A stretch of 64,000 nucleotides of DNA from CAYWMD01 sp964458575. Its GTDB lineage: Bacteria > Verrucomicrobiota > Verrucomicrobiia > Limisphaerales > JADLHS01. The stretch lies in the NCBI GenBank assembly GCA_964458575.1, contig CAYWMD010000031.1:11897-75896 (forward strand). The letters are read 5' to 3'. Position numbers and translations under genes: made by a program. Shown piece by piece: positions 26,834 through 34,798 of this stretch. Every line of letters begins with the position of its first letter. Positions within the stretch are counted from its first letter, which is position 1. The notes under the pieces were generated by a model. The model saw only the letters and a list, made by a program, of their open reading frames with translations, searched no databases and was not told where the DNA came from.

Positions 26834-27418
26834 ATGCTACTTGAAGATGCGTTGGAGAAATTTCCGGTTGAAATGACCCTTTGGGACGGCACAGATTGCA
26901 TCGTTCGCCCGGTGGAAAAGCGCGACGATGTGCGGCTGCAAAAATTCTTTCTTGCCGTGCCGGAGGAGGAGCGCCTTTTCGTCAAGCATCCGATCACGGA
27001 CCGCACGCTGTTTCGCCAATGGTGCCGTCAGCATGATTTTGATCGCAACCTGCCTTTGCTCATGCTCCACGGGAAGAAAGTCATCGGCGAGGCGACCCTC
27101 CATCAGCGCGGCGGGGGCTGGAAACGGCACGTCGGTTTGATAACGGTATTGACCCATCCCCAGTATCGCGGCCGCGACGTGGCCAAACTGCTTGTCGCTG
27201 AACTGATCGAAATCGCACATCACTGCGGCTTGCGCAAACTGGAAGCGGAATTGAACGGCGAACGTCGCGTGGCGATCCGCGCGCTGGCCCAGCTTGGTTT
27301 TCATGAATTGATGTACCTCACTGATTACGTCATGGACATGAAGGCCATTACGCACGATTACGTGCTGATGGGCATGGACCTGAAGGTAAACGAGGAATAC
27401 GCCGGCATCGGTGGATAG
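26834..27418 (+). CDS. GNAT-family N-acetyltransferase
   Basis: This 194-residue protein starts at ATG 26834; the open frame upstream is low-complexity and non-homologous. It shows a GNAT fold with the acetyl-CoA motif LITVLTHPQYRGRDVAKLLVAE (residues about 105-126), in which QYRGRDVA corresponds to the Q/RxxGxG/A loop. The C-terminal motif is NGERRVAIRALAQLGFHEL. It transfers an acetyl group from acetyl-CoA to an unknown amine or protein lysine. Confidence 0.88.
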   Translation: MLLEDALEKFPVEMTLWDGTDCIVRPVEKRDDVRLQKFFLAVPEEERLFVKHPITDRTLFRQWCRQHDFDRNLPLLMLHGKKVIGEATLHQRGGGWKRHVGLITVLTHPQYRGRDVAKLLVAELIEIAHHCGLRKLEAELNGERRVAIRALAQLGFHELMYLTDYVMDMKAITHDYVLMGMDLKVNEEYAGIGG

Positions 27419-27516
27419 AATCGCACCGGCTCTGCACCCCGTCGAAGCGTAATGGCCGGCCATTGGCCGGCATTTCGGCTGTCATTCTCTAACCGGGCGT
27501 GTCATGCTCGTGTTCC

Positions 27517-28413
27517 GTGAAACTGCTTCCTTTGCTTTTGCTGCTCGCGACAACGGCCTGGTCCGGGGAGAAGCCGCTGGAATCCTATGCCGCGTACGGC
27601 CGGCTCATCGTCACGCAATTTGTCGCCGCACCCTTTCCCCATCCAAACCGGAGTAACGGCCACAAATGGGGACACGATTTTTTTCCGGCGGACAAACATT
27701 ACAACGACAGCACCGTGGCGATTTTCATTCCCAAGGGTTTTCGTCCTGACAAGGAGGTGGATTTCGTCGTTCACTTTCATGGTTGGGGTAATCACATGTC
27801 GCTGGTGCTGGACCAGCATCAACTCATCGAACAACTCGTTGCGAGCAAACGCAACGCCGTGCTCGTCGTTCCCCAGGGGCCGCGCGACGCTTCGGACTCC
27901 TATGGCGGCAAGCTCGAAGATCCGGACGGCTTCAAGCGTTTCATGGATGAGACAATGGCGACGTTGCGTTCCGGCGATGATCGCTCTTTTCAACAGGCGC
28001 GCATTGGAAAAATCATTCTCTCGGCCCACAGCGGCGGATACCACGCCATTGCATTCATCCTGGCGCAAGGCGGTCTGACCGACCAGGTGCGCGAGGTGTG
28101 GTTGTTTGACGGCTTCTACGGCCAGACGGAGAAATACGTGAACTGGATCGAACGGCAACCTGGTCGTTTTGTGGATCTCTACACCGAAAAAGGCGGCACG
28201 AAAGATGAAACCGAAAAACTCATGGCCGATCTAAAATCGAAAGGGACGAAGTTTCTCTCCACGGAAGAATTGAAAGCCACGCCGCCCGAACTGCAAACAA
28301 ACCGGCTGGTCTTCCTGTTCACCGCGGTTTCACATGCGAACGTCCTCCAGGAACACAAGGCGTTTGGCCGGTTTTTGGAGACCAGTTGCCTTGAAGAAAT
28401 AAAGTCCCGCTAA
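27517..28413 (+). CDS. Secreted alpha/beta-hydrolase-like protein
   Basis: From GTG 27517 this 298-residue protein begins with a compact signal peptide (a Lys, then LLPLLLLLATTAWSG). The frame also has a GTG at 27499, which adds six residues. The mature protein has an alpha/beta-hydrolase pattern: a strand with VVHFHGWGNH (possible oxyanion loop), VLVVPQGPRD, and the nucleophile elbow SAHSGGYHA. A late His (TAVSHANVL) could complete the triad. It is probably periplasmic or exported, and the substrate is unknown. Confidence 0.78.
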   Translation: MKLLPLLLLLATTAWSGEKPLESYAAYGRLIVTQFVAAPFPHPNRSNGHKWGHDFFPADKHYNDSTVAIFIPKGFRPDKEVDFVVHFHGWGNHMSLVLDQHQLIEQLVASKRNAVLVVPQGPRDASDSYGGKLEDPDGFKRFMDETMATLRSGDDRSFQQARIGKIILSAHSGGYHAIAFILAQGGLTDQVREVWLFDGFYGQTEKYVNWIERQPGRFVDLYTEKGGTKDETEKLMADLKSKGTKFLSTEELKATPPELQTNRLVFLFTAVSHANVLQEHKAFGRFLETSCLEEIKSR

Positions 28414-28492
28414 ACGGACGGCGGATGCGGCTCGCGCGCGGTCGAAGGCTTCGGATCAATTCGCATGGCTTCTCGTTAGCCTTGGGTGCGCC

Positions 28493-28897
28493 TCAAGGCT
28501 GGCTGGTAATCTTCTGCCACTCCAACCCTTGCGCTCCGGCGTAAATTGCGAATGCCTTTTCGTTTTGGATGAGCACCGCTCGCACCACGCTTGAATCATC
28601 GGCATAGCCCAGATTCAGGATGCTGTCGGGAATGATGCCCAGTTTCTTGTGTGCGTAAATCAGCGCGAAAACCGATTGGGCCACCGCGAAGTACGGTAAC
28701 TCGTCATACGCACCTTCCGCGGCGTCTTCCACGGCGTCCGCCAGAAATTCCAACTGGTCCACCAGATGGGGAAACTGCGGTGCCTGAATCTGGGTGAATT
28801 CCAGTTTCCACTGTGGCAAAAGCGGTAGGACCTTTTTCGCAATTGCGGGCGTGATGCTCGCCGCGCCGTTGTTTACGAATTTTACGATCTCTGGCAT
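28493..28897 (-). CDS. DUF1232 (YkvA)-like protein
   Basis: This 134-residue protein carries a segment IYAHKKLGIIPDSILNLGYADDSSVVRAVL near its C-terminus. It matches the DUF1232/YkvA pattern in which IPD and LGYLDD-like motifs follow a helix. The N-terminal half is helical. No membrane segment is strong. The function is unknown. The match is motif-level only. Confidence 0.6.
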   Translation of the reverse strand: MPEIVKFVNNGAASITPAIAKKVLPLLPQWKLEFTQIQAPQFPHLVDQLEFLADAVEDAAEGAYDELPYFAVAQSVFALIYAHKKLGIIPDSILNLGYADDSSVVRAVLIQNEKAFAIYAGAQGLEWQKITSQP

Positions 28898-28987
28898 GGC
28901 CGAAGTCTAGCGGAACGCAAGTAGCTGACAAATCAAAATCCGCCGAAAAATAGACCGACCGGTTGGTATAGATCGCTAAGCGTTTTG

Positions 28988-29747
28988 TCATTTGTGTTTT
29001 GCCTGATCGCCATTGGTCCCGCTCGCAAGAATTCCCTCTGCTGCCGCTCTATCCGCACTCAGGACGTACACGACGTAATGTCTTCTTTTGGTGTCTCCGT
29101 CCACGTTCTTCAATGGTCGGATCGTTGCAGGAATTCCCTTCTTCCTTATCATCAACATGGCCTTCGTGGCATCGGCCGAGTCTTCGAAACTCTTGATTCC
29201 CGCAACTTGAGCATCTTGAAGAATCGTGGCCGCCAGTTTGAGGCGGTCATGCGGAACCAATAACCTGTAGCCACGCTGCCGGTTTTCGGACGATGTCTCA
29301 GAGGGACGGAGCACGACTTCTTGGATTCCCGATAGATATAATCCCGCCAAGGCTTCTTCGGCGCGATTCAGATCGTTGTAGGTTTCGACACAGGAATCCG
29401 CCGCTGCAATTGTCTGAGCGATTTCTACGTCAATGGATGCGGAGGCACTCTTGTTTGCGAGTTTCTGAATCACGTCGCTGCCAACAAACTGAATCGCCCG
29501 GTTGACAGACGAGTTTGTCAAGCCCATGCGCTGCGCAAGTCTGCGCAAGTCGGCCCGCTGAATTTGCCAAGTGCATGGCAGTCTCCAGATTGGTCCGGGT
29601 TCTCGCCAACTCGGCGTCAGCCGCGGCTACTGTGCGGCCCTTTGGCCGTTGTAGATTTCTCACGAACATCGTCGTCATTCCGATAACCCCAAGATGATCA
29701 AAATCAACGTGAGTTGAAGGCAGCGTGATCTGGAGGTGGCGGAACAC
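28988..29747 (-). pseudogene. Gene interrupted by a 10-bp tandem duplication (frameshift)
   Basis: Two overlapping minus-strand frames make one protein. The upstream frame (from GTG 29747) reads TNLETAMHLANSAGRLAQ and then loses sense. The downstream frame (to 28988) resumes as RLAQRMGLTNSSVNRAI. The switch falls on an exact tandem duplication of CTGCGCAAGT at 29532-29541 and 29542-29551. Removing one copy restores a continuous protein of about 250 residues with a repeated middle (GIQEVVLRP, AGIKSFED) and a polar C-terminus. I do not recognise the family. It starts 10 bp after dacB on the same strand. Confidence 0.7.
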
Positions 29748-29756
29748 ATGGGGACA

Positions 29757-31292
29757 TCACTCGTCACTCCGGCCGGCAAACCCTGCGAGTAACACCGCAA
29801 TTCTGTCTATCTCCGCCCGGGCCGAGTGCTCCGCGTCCGGCGGGGCGTAACGATTAAGCATGATTGAAAAGGCCAGATGCTCCCCCGCCGCTGTGGTGAC
29901 GTAGCCGGAAAGCGAGTTGGCCCAGCGCAACGTGCCCGTTTTCGCCCGCGCGTTGCCGGCGGCGGGAGTGTTCTTCATCCGGTTTCGCAGCGTGCCGTCC
30001 ACCCCGGCTATCGGCAATCCCTGGGTGTAGCTGTCTGCCTCCGGATGCCGGCTCATGAAGCGCAGCAGCTTCACGATGGCTTCGGGCGTCGTGAGATTAT
30101 TGCGCGAGAGACCCGAACCTTCCTCGAATTGCACCTCGGCACGGCTCACCCCGGTTTTGTCGAGGAACTTTTCCAGCTCGAGGATGCCTGCATCTTCAGA
30201 AGTCAACCTCGTTGAATTCGCGGCCGCGTCCAAAGCCCCGATGTGCGCCAGCACGAGATCAGTGTAGAGATTCTGCGACGGCTTCAGGACTTCGCGCACG
30301 ATGTCGCGCATGGGTCGGGATTCAACCGCGCCCAATTCCACCAACTGACTGCGATTGAGCGGCTGCCCCTGCCGTTCCAACCAGCCAACGGTGCGCACTT
30401 TGCCGTTCACCTTGATGCCGTGGCGCGCCAGCGCCTCCTTGAAAAGTGCAACAAACAGGCCGGCTGGATTGTGAACCGTCACCGTCTCGGTATAACCCTT
30501 GTCGTCCGACGGCATCTGTCCGGTAACGTAGATCACATTCTGTTCAATGGGCCGGTACAAGTTGATCTTGCGCCGGATGCCGTTCGTCCCAGTCGTCGTG
30601 CGATTGCTCAATACGAGAAAGCTGGTCGCAGGTGACAACGCGAGCTGGCAGGGTGTATCACATTTCGTCCCCGGCTTGATAGAGAGTTCCAAAGTGTTGT
30701 CATTGACCGTGAGGGCCGAAATTTCCGCGCCGTAGTAATACTCCATGTCGTCCCACGACCAACCCGAACCGTACGGCGGACCCTGTATAAAACTGTCGTC
30801 GCCAACGAGGTCGCCTGAGATGCGGCGGACTCCCGCATTAGTGAGTGCGGCCACCAATGGTTCAAGCGCGGCAAAAATGTCTTCCCCGTGCAACCGGGCA
30901 TTAATGGTCGGATCCCCCCGGCCATAAACAATCAAGTCGCCCTTGAGCGTGCCGGACCGGTTGGGTCTGGCTTTGGCGTAGAGCGAAGTCCGGATGCGAT
31001 AGTTTCCGCCCAGACGATCCAGCGCGAGCGCCATGGTGAAGAGTTTGCAGTTGGACGCCGGACTGAGAAGCTTTCCGGAGTTGTGCTCGAAAACTGTCCT
31101 GCCCGTGTCGAGTGAAACCACCTTCACCCCCCAGGTGGCCGCATCGAACCGGGGCTGTGCCACGTGTGCCGCCAGTTGCTGCCGCGTAGCTTCAAGGGTC
31201 TTCGCCTGACTGGCGTCTTGCGCTGATGCCGACACCGTCAACAACACAAACAGCCCTGCGCCGATTTTGTAGAATGCTGATCGTGCCTGCAT
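29757..31292 (-). CDS. dacB: D-alanyl-D-alanine carboxypeptidase/endopeptidase, PBP4 type
   Basis: This 511-residue protein has a signal peptide (AGLFVLLTVSASAQ) and the three penicillin-binding motifs of the S13 family: SxxK as S80-N-C-K83 in LSPASNCKLF, SxN as SRN in GSGLSRNNLT, and KTG in ARAKTGTLRWANSLSGY. It trims or cuts peptidoglycan cross-links in the periplasm. The large insert between SxxK and SxN is typical of PBP4/DacB. It is followed by the frameshifted gene and preceded by a lipoprotein gene 9 bp upstream on the same strand. Confidence 0.95.
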   Translation of the reverse strand: MQARSAFYKIGAGLFVLLTVSASAQDASQAKTLEATRQQLAAHVAQPRFDAATWGVKVVSLDTGRTVFEHNSGKLLSPASNCKLFTMALALDRLGGNYRIRTSLYAKARPNRSGTLKGDLIVYGRGDPTINARLHGEDIFAALEPLVAALTNAGVRRISGDLVGDDSFIQGPPYGSGWSWDDMEYYYGAEISALTVNDNTLELSIKPGTKCDTPCQLALSPATSFLVLSNRTTTGTNGIRRKINLYRPIEQNVIYVTGQMPSDDKGYTETVTVHNPAGLFVALFKEALARHGIKVNGKVRTVGWLERQGQPLNRSQLVELGAVESRPMRDIVREVLKPSQNLYTDLVLAHIGALDAAANSTRLTSEDAGILELEKFLDKTGVSRAEVQFEEGSGLSRNNLTTPEAIVKLLRFMSRHPEADSYTQGLPIAGVDGTLRNRMKNTPAAGNARAKTGTLRWANSLSGYVTTAAGEHLAFSIMLNRYAPPDAEHSARAEIDRIAVLLAGFAGRSDE

Positions 31293-31301
31293 GCGTGAAT
31301 C

Positions 31302-31811
31302 TCATTCGGGCCGGTGCATTTCGAATCTGCCGCCGTCGTATTTCGACCGGTAGGTCGAGAAAAAATTGGTCGGCGAAGCACGGCCCTCGTAATAGTAAAC
31401 ACCGCCCGCCAGTCGGCCCAGGTTTTCCTCGCCATTGAATTCCCACCCGCCGTAATGCGGCTGGATTGCCAAAGGCACCGAGTAGCTGAAGCGAAAGACC
31501 TTTCCGTACGTGGCGCGGAAGCGCGCCGTGCAGCGATCGTTCCCCACCAAGGTGATCAAACAGCGCAACGCCCCGTTGTGCCCGTTGGTTTCGCTGATCC
31601 ACCGTCCCTCCCACCGCCCTTCGATGGAATTGGCCGGGGTCGGTTGCTGCGCGGCCTTGTTCCAGTCGCGATTGAACGTCGAACAGCCGCACGTCAGCAG
31701 CAGGGTCAAACACGCTAGGAAAGTTGGGACGCCAGCAAGCCACGGCAGGTGGGGCGCACAACCACGGATGCCTGCCAACGGCTTGGACCACGAGCTTTTG
31801 GGCGATTTCAC
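31302..31811 (-). CDS. Lipoprotein, function unknown
   Basis: This 169-residue protein has a long N-terminal region ending in the hydrophobic TFLACLTLLLTCGC, a lipobox with Cys near residue 43. The mature part contains SIEGRWEGRWISETNGH and a beta-rich pattern (LRCLITLVGNDRCTARFRAT, then YYYEGRAS). It could be a small lipocalin-like barrel, but no family is firmly recognised. It lies 9 bp upstream of dacB and is probably co-transcribed. Confidence 0.7.
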   Translation of the reverse strand: MKSPKSSWSKPLAGIRGCAPHLPWLAGVPTFLACLTLLLTCGCSTFNRDWNKAAQQPTPANSIEGRWEGRWISETNGHNGALRCLITLVGNDRCTARFRATYGKVFRFSYSVPLAIQPHYGGWEFNGEENLGRLAGGVYYYEGRASPTNFFSTYRSKYDGGRFEMHRPE

Positions 31812-31868
31812 ACGTCAATTCTCTTTTCAAATCCCTCCCAAGCAAGCCGTTTTTGCGAAAACAAGGCA

Positions 31869-31897
31869 TTGACAGCCGGCCCCCGCTCTGATTACAT
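31869..31897 (+). promoter_or_regulatory. Candidate sigma-70 promoter for rplU-rpmA
   Basis: TTGACA at 31869-31874, a 17-bp spacer, then TTACAT at 31892-31897, 25 bp before rplU. The -35 box is perfect and the -10 box is weak. Confidence 0.45.
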
Positions 31898-31921
31898 CTC
31901 CGCCCCTTTGGGGAAAAAATT

Positions 31922-32233
31922 ATGTACGCCGTTTTGGAAACCGGAAGCAAACAGTATCGCGTCGCCGCGGGCGACACGGTGAAAATTGAACGCCTGACCG
32001 CTGAGAAAGGCGCGTCGGTCACTTTTGAGCGCGTGCTCATGGTCAACGCCGATGGCAAGGTCACCGTGGGTTCCCCCACCGTCTCCGGCGCCACCGTCGT
32101 CGCCGACGTGGTTGACCACATTCGCGGCGAGAAAAAGCTCACCTTCAAAATGAAGCGCCGCAAGGGCTATCACAAATCCATCGGTCACCGGCAGGAACTC
32201 ACCGTGGTGAAGGTGAAGGAAATCAAAGTGTAA
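31922..32233 (+). CDS. rplU: 50S ribosomal protein L21
   Basis: This 103-residue protein has the L21 pattern: MYAVLETGSKQYRV at the start, GDTVKIERL, and the C-terminal KMKRRKGYHKSIGHRQ. It binds 23S rRNA domain V/VI in the large subunit. GGGGAAAAA upstream of the ATG is a fair ribosome-binding site. The rplU-rpmA-obgE order is highly conserved. Confidence 0.98.
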   Translation: MYAVLETGSKQYRVAAGDTVKIERLTAEKGASVTFERVLMVNADGKVTVGSPTVSGATVVADVVDHIRGEKKLTFKMKRRKGYHKSIGHRQELTVVKVKEIKV

Positions 32234-32273
32234 CCGTTAAAGCGCTACCTCGTTGAACCGTTAAACCGGTCGG

Positions 32274-32313
32274 CGATGTAACGATGTAACGGTGCAACGT
32301 TTTAACGATTCAA
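32274..32313. repeat. Array of five 8-bp units (CGNNNNAA)
   Basis: CGATGTAA, CGATGTAA, CGGTGCAA, CGTTTTAA and CGATTCAA run without a gap between rplU and rpmA. Further looser units (CGTTGAAC, CGTTAAAC) lie just upstream. The same unit family occurs at 58780-58819. Confidence 0.8.
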
Positions 32314-32325
32314 CTTAACAAAGTT

Positions 32326-32583
32326 ATGGCACATAAAAAAGGTCAAGGCAGCGTCCGCAACGGACGCGACAGCGTCAGCAAACGTCTTGGGGTCAAAGCG
32401 TATGGCAGTGAATTCGTCACCGCTGGCAGCATCATCGTCCGGCAGCGTGGCACCAAGTTCGTCGCTGGCCAGAACGTCGGCACGGGCCGGGATTGGACGC
32501 TCTTCGCGCTGGTGGACGGCACGGTCAATTTCGACAAGAACGGCAAGCGCGTGAATGTTGTGGCCGAGCCGGCGAAGAACTGA
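32326..32583 (+). CDS. rpmA: 50S ribosomal protein L27
   Basis: This 85-residue protein begins MAHKKGQGSVRNGRDS, the conserved L27 N-terminus that reaches the peptidyl transferase centre, and contains RQRGTKFVAGQNVGTGRDWTLF. No N-terminal extension for protease processing is present. A strong terminator follows. Confidence 0.98.
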   Translation: MAHKKGQGSVRNGRDSVSKRLGVKAYGSEFVTAGSIIVRQRGTKFVAGQNVGTGRDWTLFALVDGTVNFDKNGKRVNVVAEPAKN

Positions 32584-32602
32584 CGCCGGGAACTGATTTC
32601 AC

Positions 32603-32630
32603 GGCGAGGCCTCGCGCCTCGCCTTTTTTA
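32603..32630 (+). terminator. Intrinsic terminator after rpmA
   Basis: An 8-bp perfect G+C-rich stem (GGCGAGGC at 32603-32610, GCCTCGCC at 32616-32623, 5-nt loop) is followed by TTTTTTA. It separates rpmA from obgE. Confidence 0.88.
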
Positions 32631-32723
32631 TTCTCCCCAAGTTTGATCGTATTCCTGCGTTTAATCCCATTTTGGCCGGTGGATAAATATTAAGCGGAAG
32701 CGCCAGAGCCGGCACTGAAGCCG

Positions 32724-33911
32724 ATGTTCGTTGACGAAATCAAAATTTACGCGTGCGCGGGTCACGGCGGCAAAGGCTGCGTGGCTTTCCGCCGCGAGAA
32801 GTACCGTCCCAAGGGCGGTCCGGATGGGGGCAACGGGGGCCGTGGCGGCAACGTCATCCTGCAGGTGGATCATGACCTCAACAATCTCATCGCCCAATAT
32901 TTCCAGCCCCGGTTGATCGCTCAAAACGGCGAAGCCGGTCTTGGGAAGGGGATGGATGGCCACGCCGGCAAGGACCTTGTCGTCCGGGTCCCGTGCGGCA
33001 CCCTGGTCTGGCAACTGGCCACCACCGCCGGCCCTGCCGGAGAACCGGCCGAAGTTGAGGCCGATGAACCTTTCCTGAAAACCAGCGCCAGCCACCGGCC
33101 TTTGATCCGGCGGGCTGGCAGCGCCATCGCCCAGGAAATAGATTTTAGCAAGGGGGCAGACGCGCCCACCCCGGCCGGCGACTCGGCCCGGGGCGAACTG
33201 GTCGCCGACCTTACCGAGCATGGCCAGCAGTTTACCTTGTGCAAAGGCGGACGCGGCGGCCTGGGCAACCGCAATTTTGCCACCGCGGTGCGCCAGACAC
33301 CCCGCTTCGCCCAACCGGGCGAACCGGGTGAAGAAGGCGAATTCCTGTTCGAACTGCGCATCATGGCGGAGGTGGGGTTGGTCGGCTATCCGAACGCGGG
33401 CAAGTCCACCCTGCTCAAAACCATCTCCCGCGCCCGGCCGAAAATCGCGCCGTATCCCTTCACCACCCTCCATCCGCAAATCGGCATCGTGGAGTATGCC
33501 GATTGGCATCGGCTCACGGTCTGCGACGTGCCCGGTTTGATCGAAGGCGCACACCGCAACGTCGGTCTTGGCCACGCGTTTCTGCGCCACATCCAGCGCT
33601 GCAAGGTCCTCGTGCTGCTGCTCGACATGGCCGGTACGGACAACCGCGCCCCATGGGACGACCACAACAATCTCCTCAAGGAACTGGAGCTTTACGACCC
33701 GGCGTTGCTCGACAAACCGCGTCTCGTCGTTGCCAACAAGATGGACGAGCCGGTGGCGGAGGAGAATTTGAAGAAGTTCAAACGCAAGGTGCGCAAGACT
33801 TCGGTGCTCCCCATCGCTTCGGCCTTTGATCAGGGCATCGAGCAGTTCAAAAATTTGATTCGCGAAGCGGTCGAAGCAGCGGCGGGGCGCCCAGCCAACG
33901 CGCGCAAATAG
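32724..33911 (+). CDS. obgE: Obg/CgtA GTPase with an unusually long Obg-domain insertion
   Basis: This 395-residue GTPase acts in large-subunit assembly and stress responses. The glycine-rich Obg fold starts at residue 1 (GHGGKGCVAFRREK, then GPDGGNGGRGGNV) and resumes as ELVADLTEHGQQFTLCKGGRGGLGN. The GTPase has G1 GYPNAGKST near 221-229, the switch region YPFTTLHP, G3 DVPGLIEGA and G4 NKMD. Between GTLVW (near 97) and ELVADL (near 157) there are about 50 more residues than usual, rich in Ala, Pro and Glu. It is separated from rpmA by a terminator. Confidence 0.95.
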   Translation: MFVDEIKIYACAGHGGKGCVAFRREKYRPKGGPDGGNGGRGGNVILQVDHDLNNLIAQYFQPRLIAQNGEAGLGKGMDGHAGKDLVVRVPCGTLVWQLATTAGPAGEPAEVEADEPFLKTSASHRPLIRRAGSAIAQEIDFSKGADAPTPAGDSARGELVADLTEHGQQFTLCKGGRGGLGNRNFATAVRQTPRFAQPGEPGEEGEFLFELRIMAEVGLVGYPNAGKSTLLKTISRARPKIAPYPFTTLHPQIGIVEYADWHRLTVCDVPGLIEGAHRNVGLGHAFLRHIQRCKVLVLLLDMAGTDNRAPWDDHNNLLKELELYDPALLDKPRLVVANKMDEPVAEENLKKFKRKVRKTSVLPIASAFDQGIEQFKNLIREAVEAAAGRPANARK

Positions 33912-34038
33912 GCATCGGGTTGACGCATTCGGTTGCGAACGGGTGTGAAAAATCTGCGAACAAGTTTTCGCGCCGAAACCAGATTGTCACTTGTCAGATT
34001 TCCTTCGCGAAGTAAGTTGATGCCGTCAGAACAAAAAC

Positions 34039-34090
34039 CGGGCGTTGGACATTAAATAACGTGTGTTGTCCGACGCCCGCTTTGTTTTTT
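34039..34090 (+). terminator. Strong intrinsic terminator, possibly bidirectional
   Basis: A 13-bp stem (34039-34051 with 34067-34079, one G-T pair) and 15-nt loop are followed by CTTTGTTTTTT. An A-run also precedes it, so it can serve obgE and the opposing DMP19-like gene. Confidence 0.88.
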
Positions 34091-34164
34091 ACGCAAGGTT
34101 GTGTGCGAAGGACAGGAAACGAAGAGTGCAGCCTATTACCTGATTAGAGAATGGTGGCATGCGC

Positions 34165-34641
34165 TCACCAGAACTTCCACCATGGCTTCGGCGGCCGAAA
34201 AGCGGTGAAATCTTTTCTGTGAAAAGCAATATGCACGGCCAACTTTTCAAAAACTTCCTTGTCTCCGCAAAGAGCATCACCCCATTCGGGGACACAGTAA
34301 GTGCTTTGGTCGTATCGTGCGTCGATGAACGCTTTCCGCTTCTCTTTGTGCAGGTGTGGCTCGGAAAAAGGAAAAGTGGCGGCGACTCGACGTAAATCTG
34401 CTGCCTGCCGGATGCAACCTATCGCCTCGTAAGCATTGGCAAAATCCTCGTAGGGCGGAGTGCCAGGCCAGTTTTGCCCAAAAAAATACCTGTAGCCACC
34501 GTTATCAATGACCCCTTGAGCTCCGTTAACCAATAAAAAGACACGCACGCTCTCGGGTAGCCGGCTCATGTCGTCATCGACAGATGTCAGCATCTGCTCG
34601 GCAGACAGGGTCGCGGGCCAAATGTCAGTCCAAAAGTCCAC
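34165..34641 (-). CDS. DMP19 (DUF4375)-like protein
   Basis: The 158-residue protein from GTG 34641 has a ribosome-binding site AGGGAA six bases upstream, so the longer frame to 34923, which overlaps dusB, is rejected. The core LPESVRVFLLVNGAQGVIDN then GGYRYFFGQNW and FANAYEAIGC matches the DMP19 family pattern (NGG..qff....). This family includes a DNA-mimic protein in Neisseria. Whether this copy mimics DNA is not known. The local base composition is lower in G+C than that of its neighbours, which hints at transfer. Confidence 0.68.
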   Translation of the reverse strand: MDFWTDIWPATLSAEQMLTSVDDDMSRLPESVRVFLLVNGAQGVIDNGGYRYFFGQNWPGTPPYEDFANAYEAIGCIRQAADLRRVAATFPFSEPHLHKEKRKAFIDARYDQSTYCVPEWGDALCGDKEVFEKLAVHIAFHRKDFTAFRPPKPWWKFW

Positions 34642-34798
34642 AGCGAATTCCCTAACAGATGGATGGTGAGTTTTGCAGCCTAGTATGCATCTCAGGTTTG
34701 ACTCTGCCCTTGGGAAAATTCCTTGTCCACAGGATTTTCCGACGAAACGGCTTCGATTGGCGACCGCGAAAAGGCTGCGAATCACGGTTGTGAGCCGA

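Noticed and set aside
29430..29747. Independent 105-residue minus-strand gene
   Set aside because: It is better explained as the first part of the frameshifted gene because removing one 10-bp repeat joins it to the next frame.
31192..32163. 323-residue minus-strand reading frame over rplU
   Set aside because: It overlaps dacB, the lipoprotein and rplU in other frames and has no homology signal; rplU is certain.
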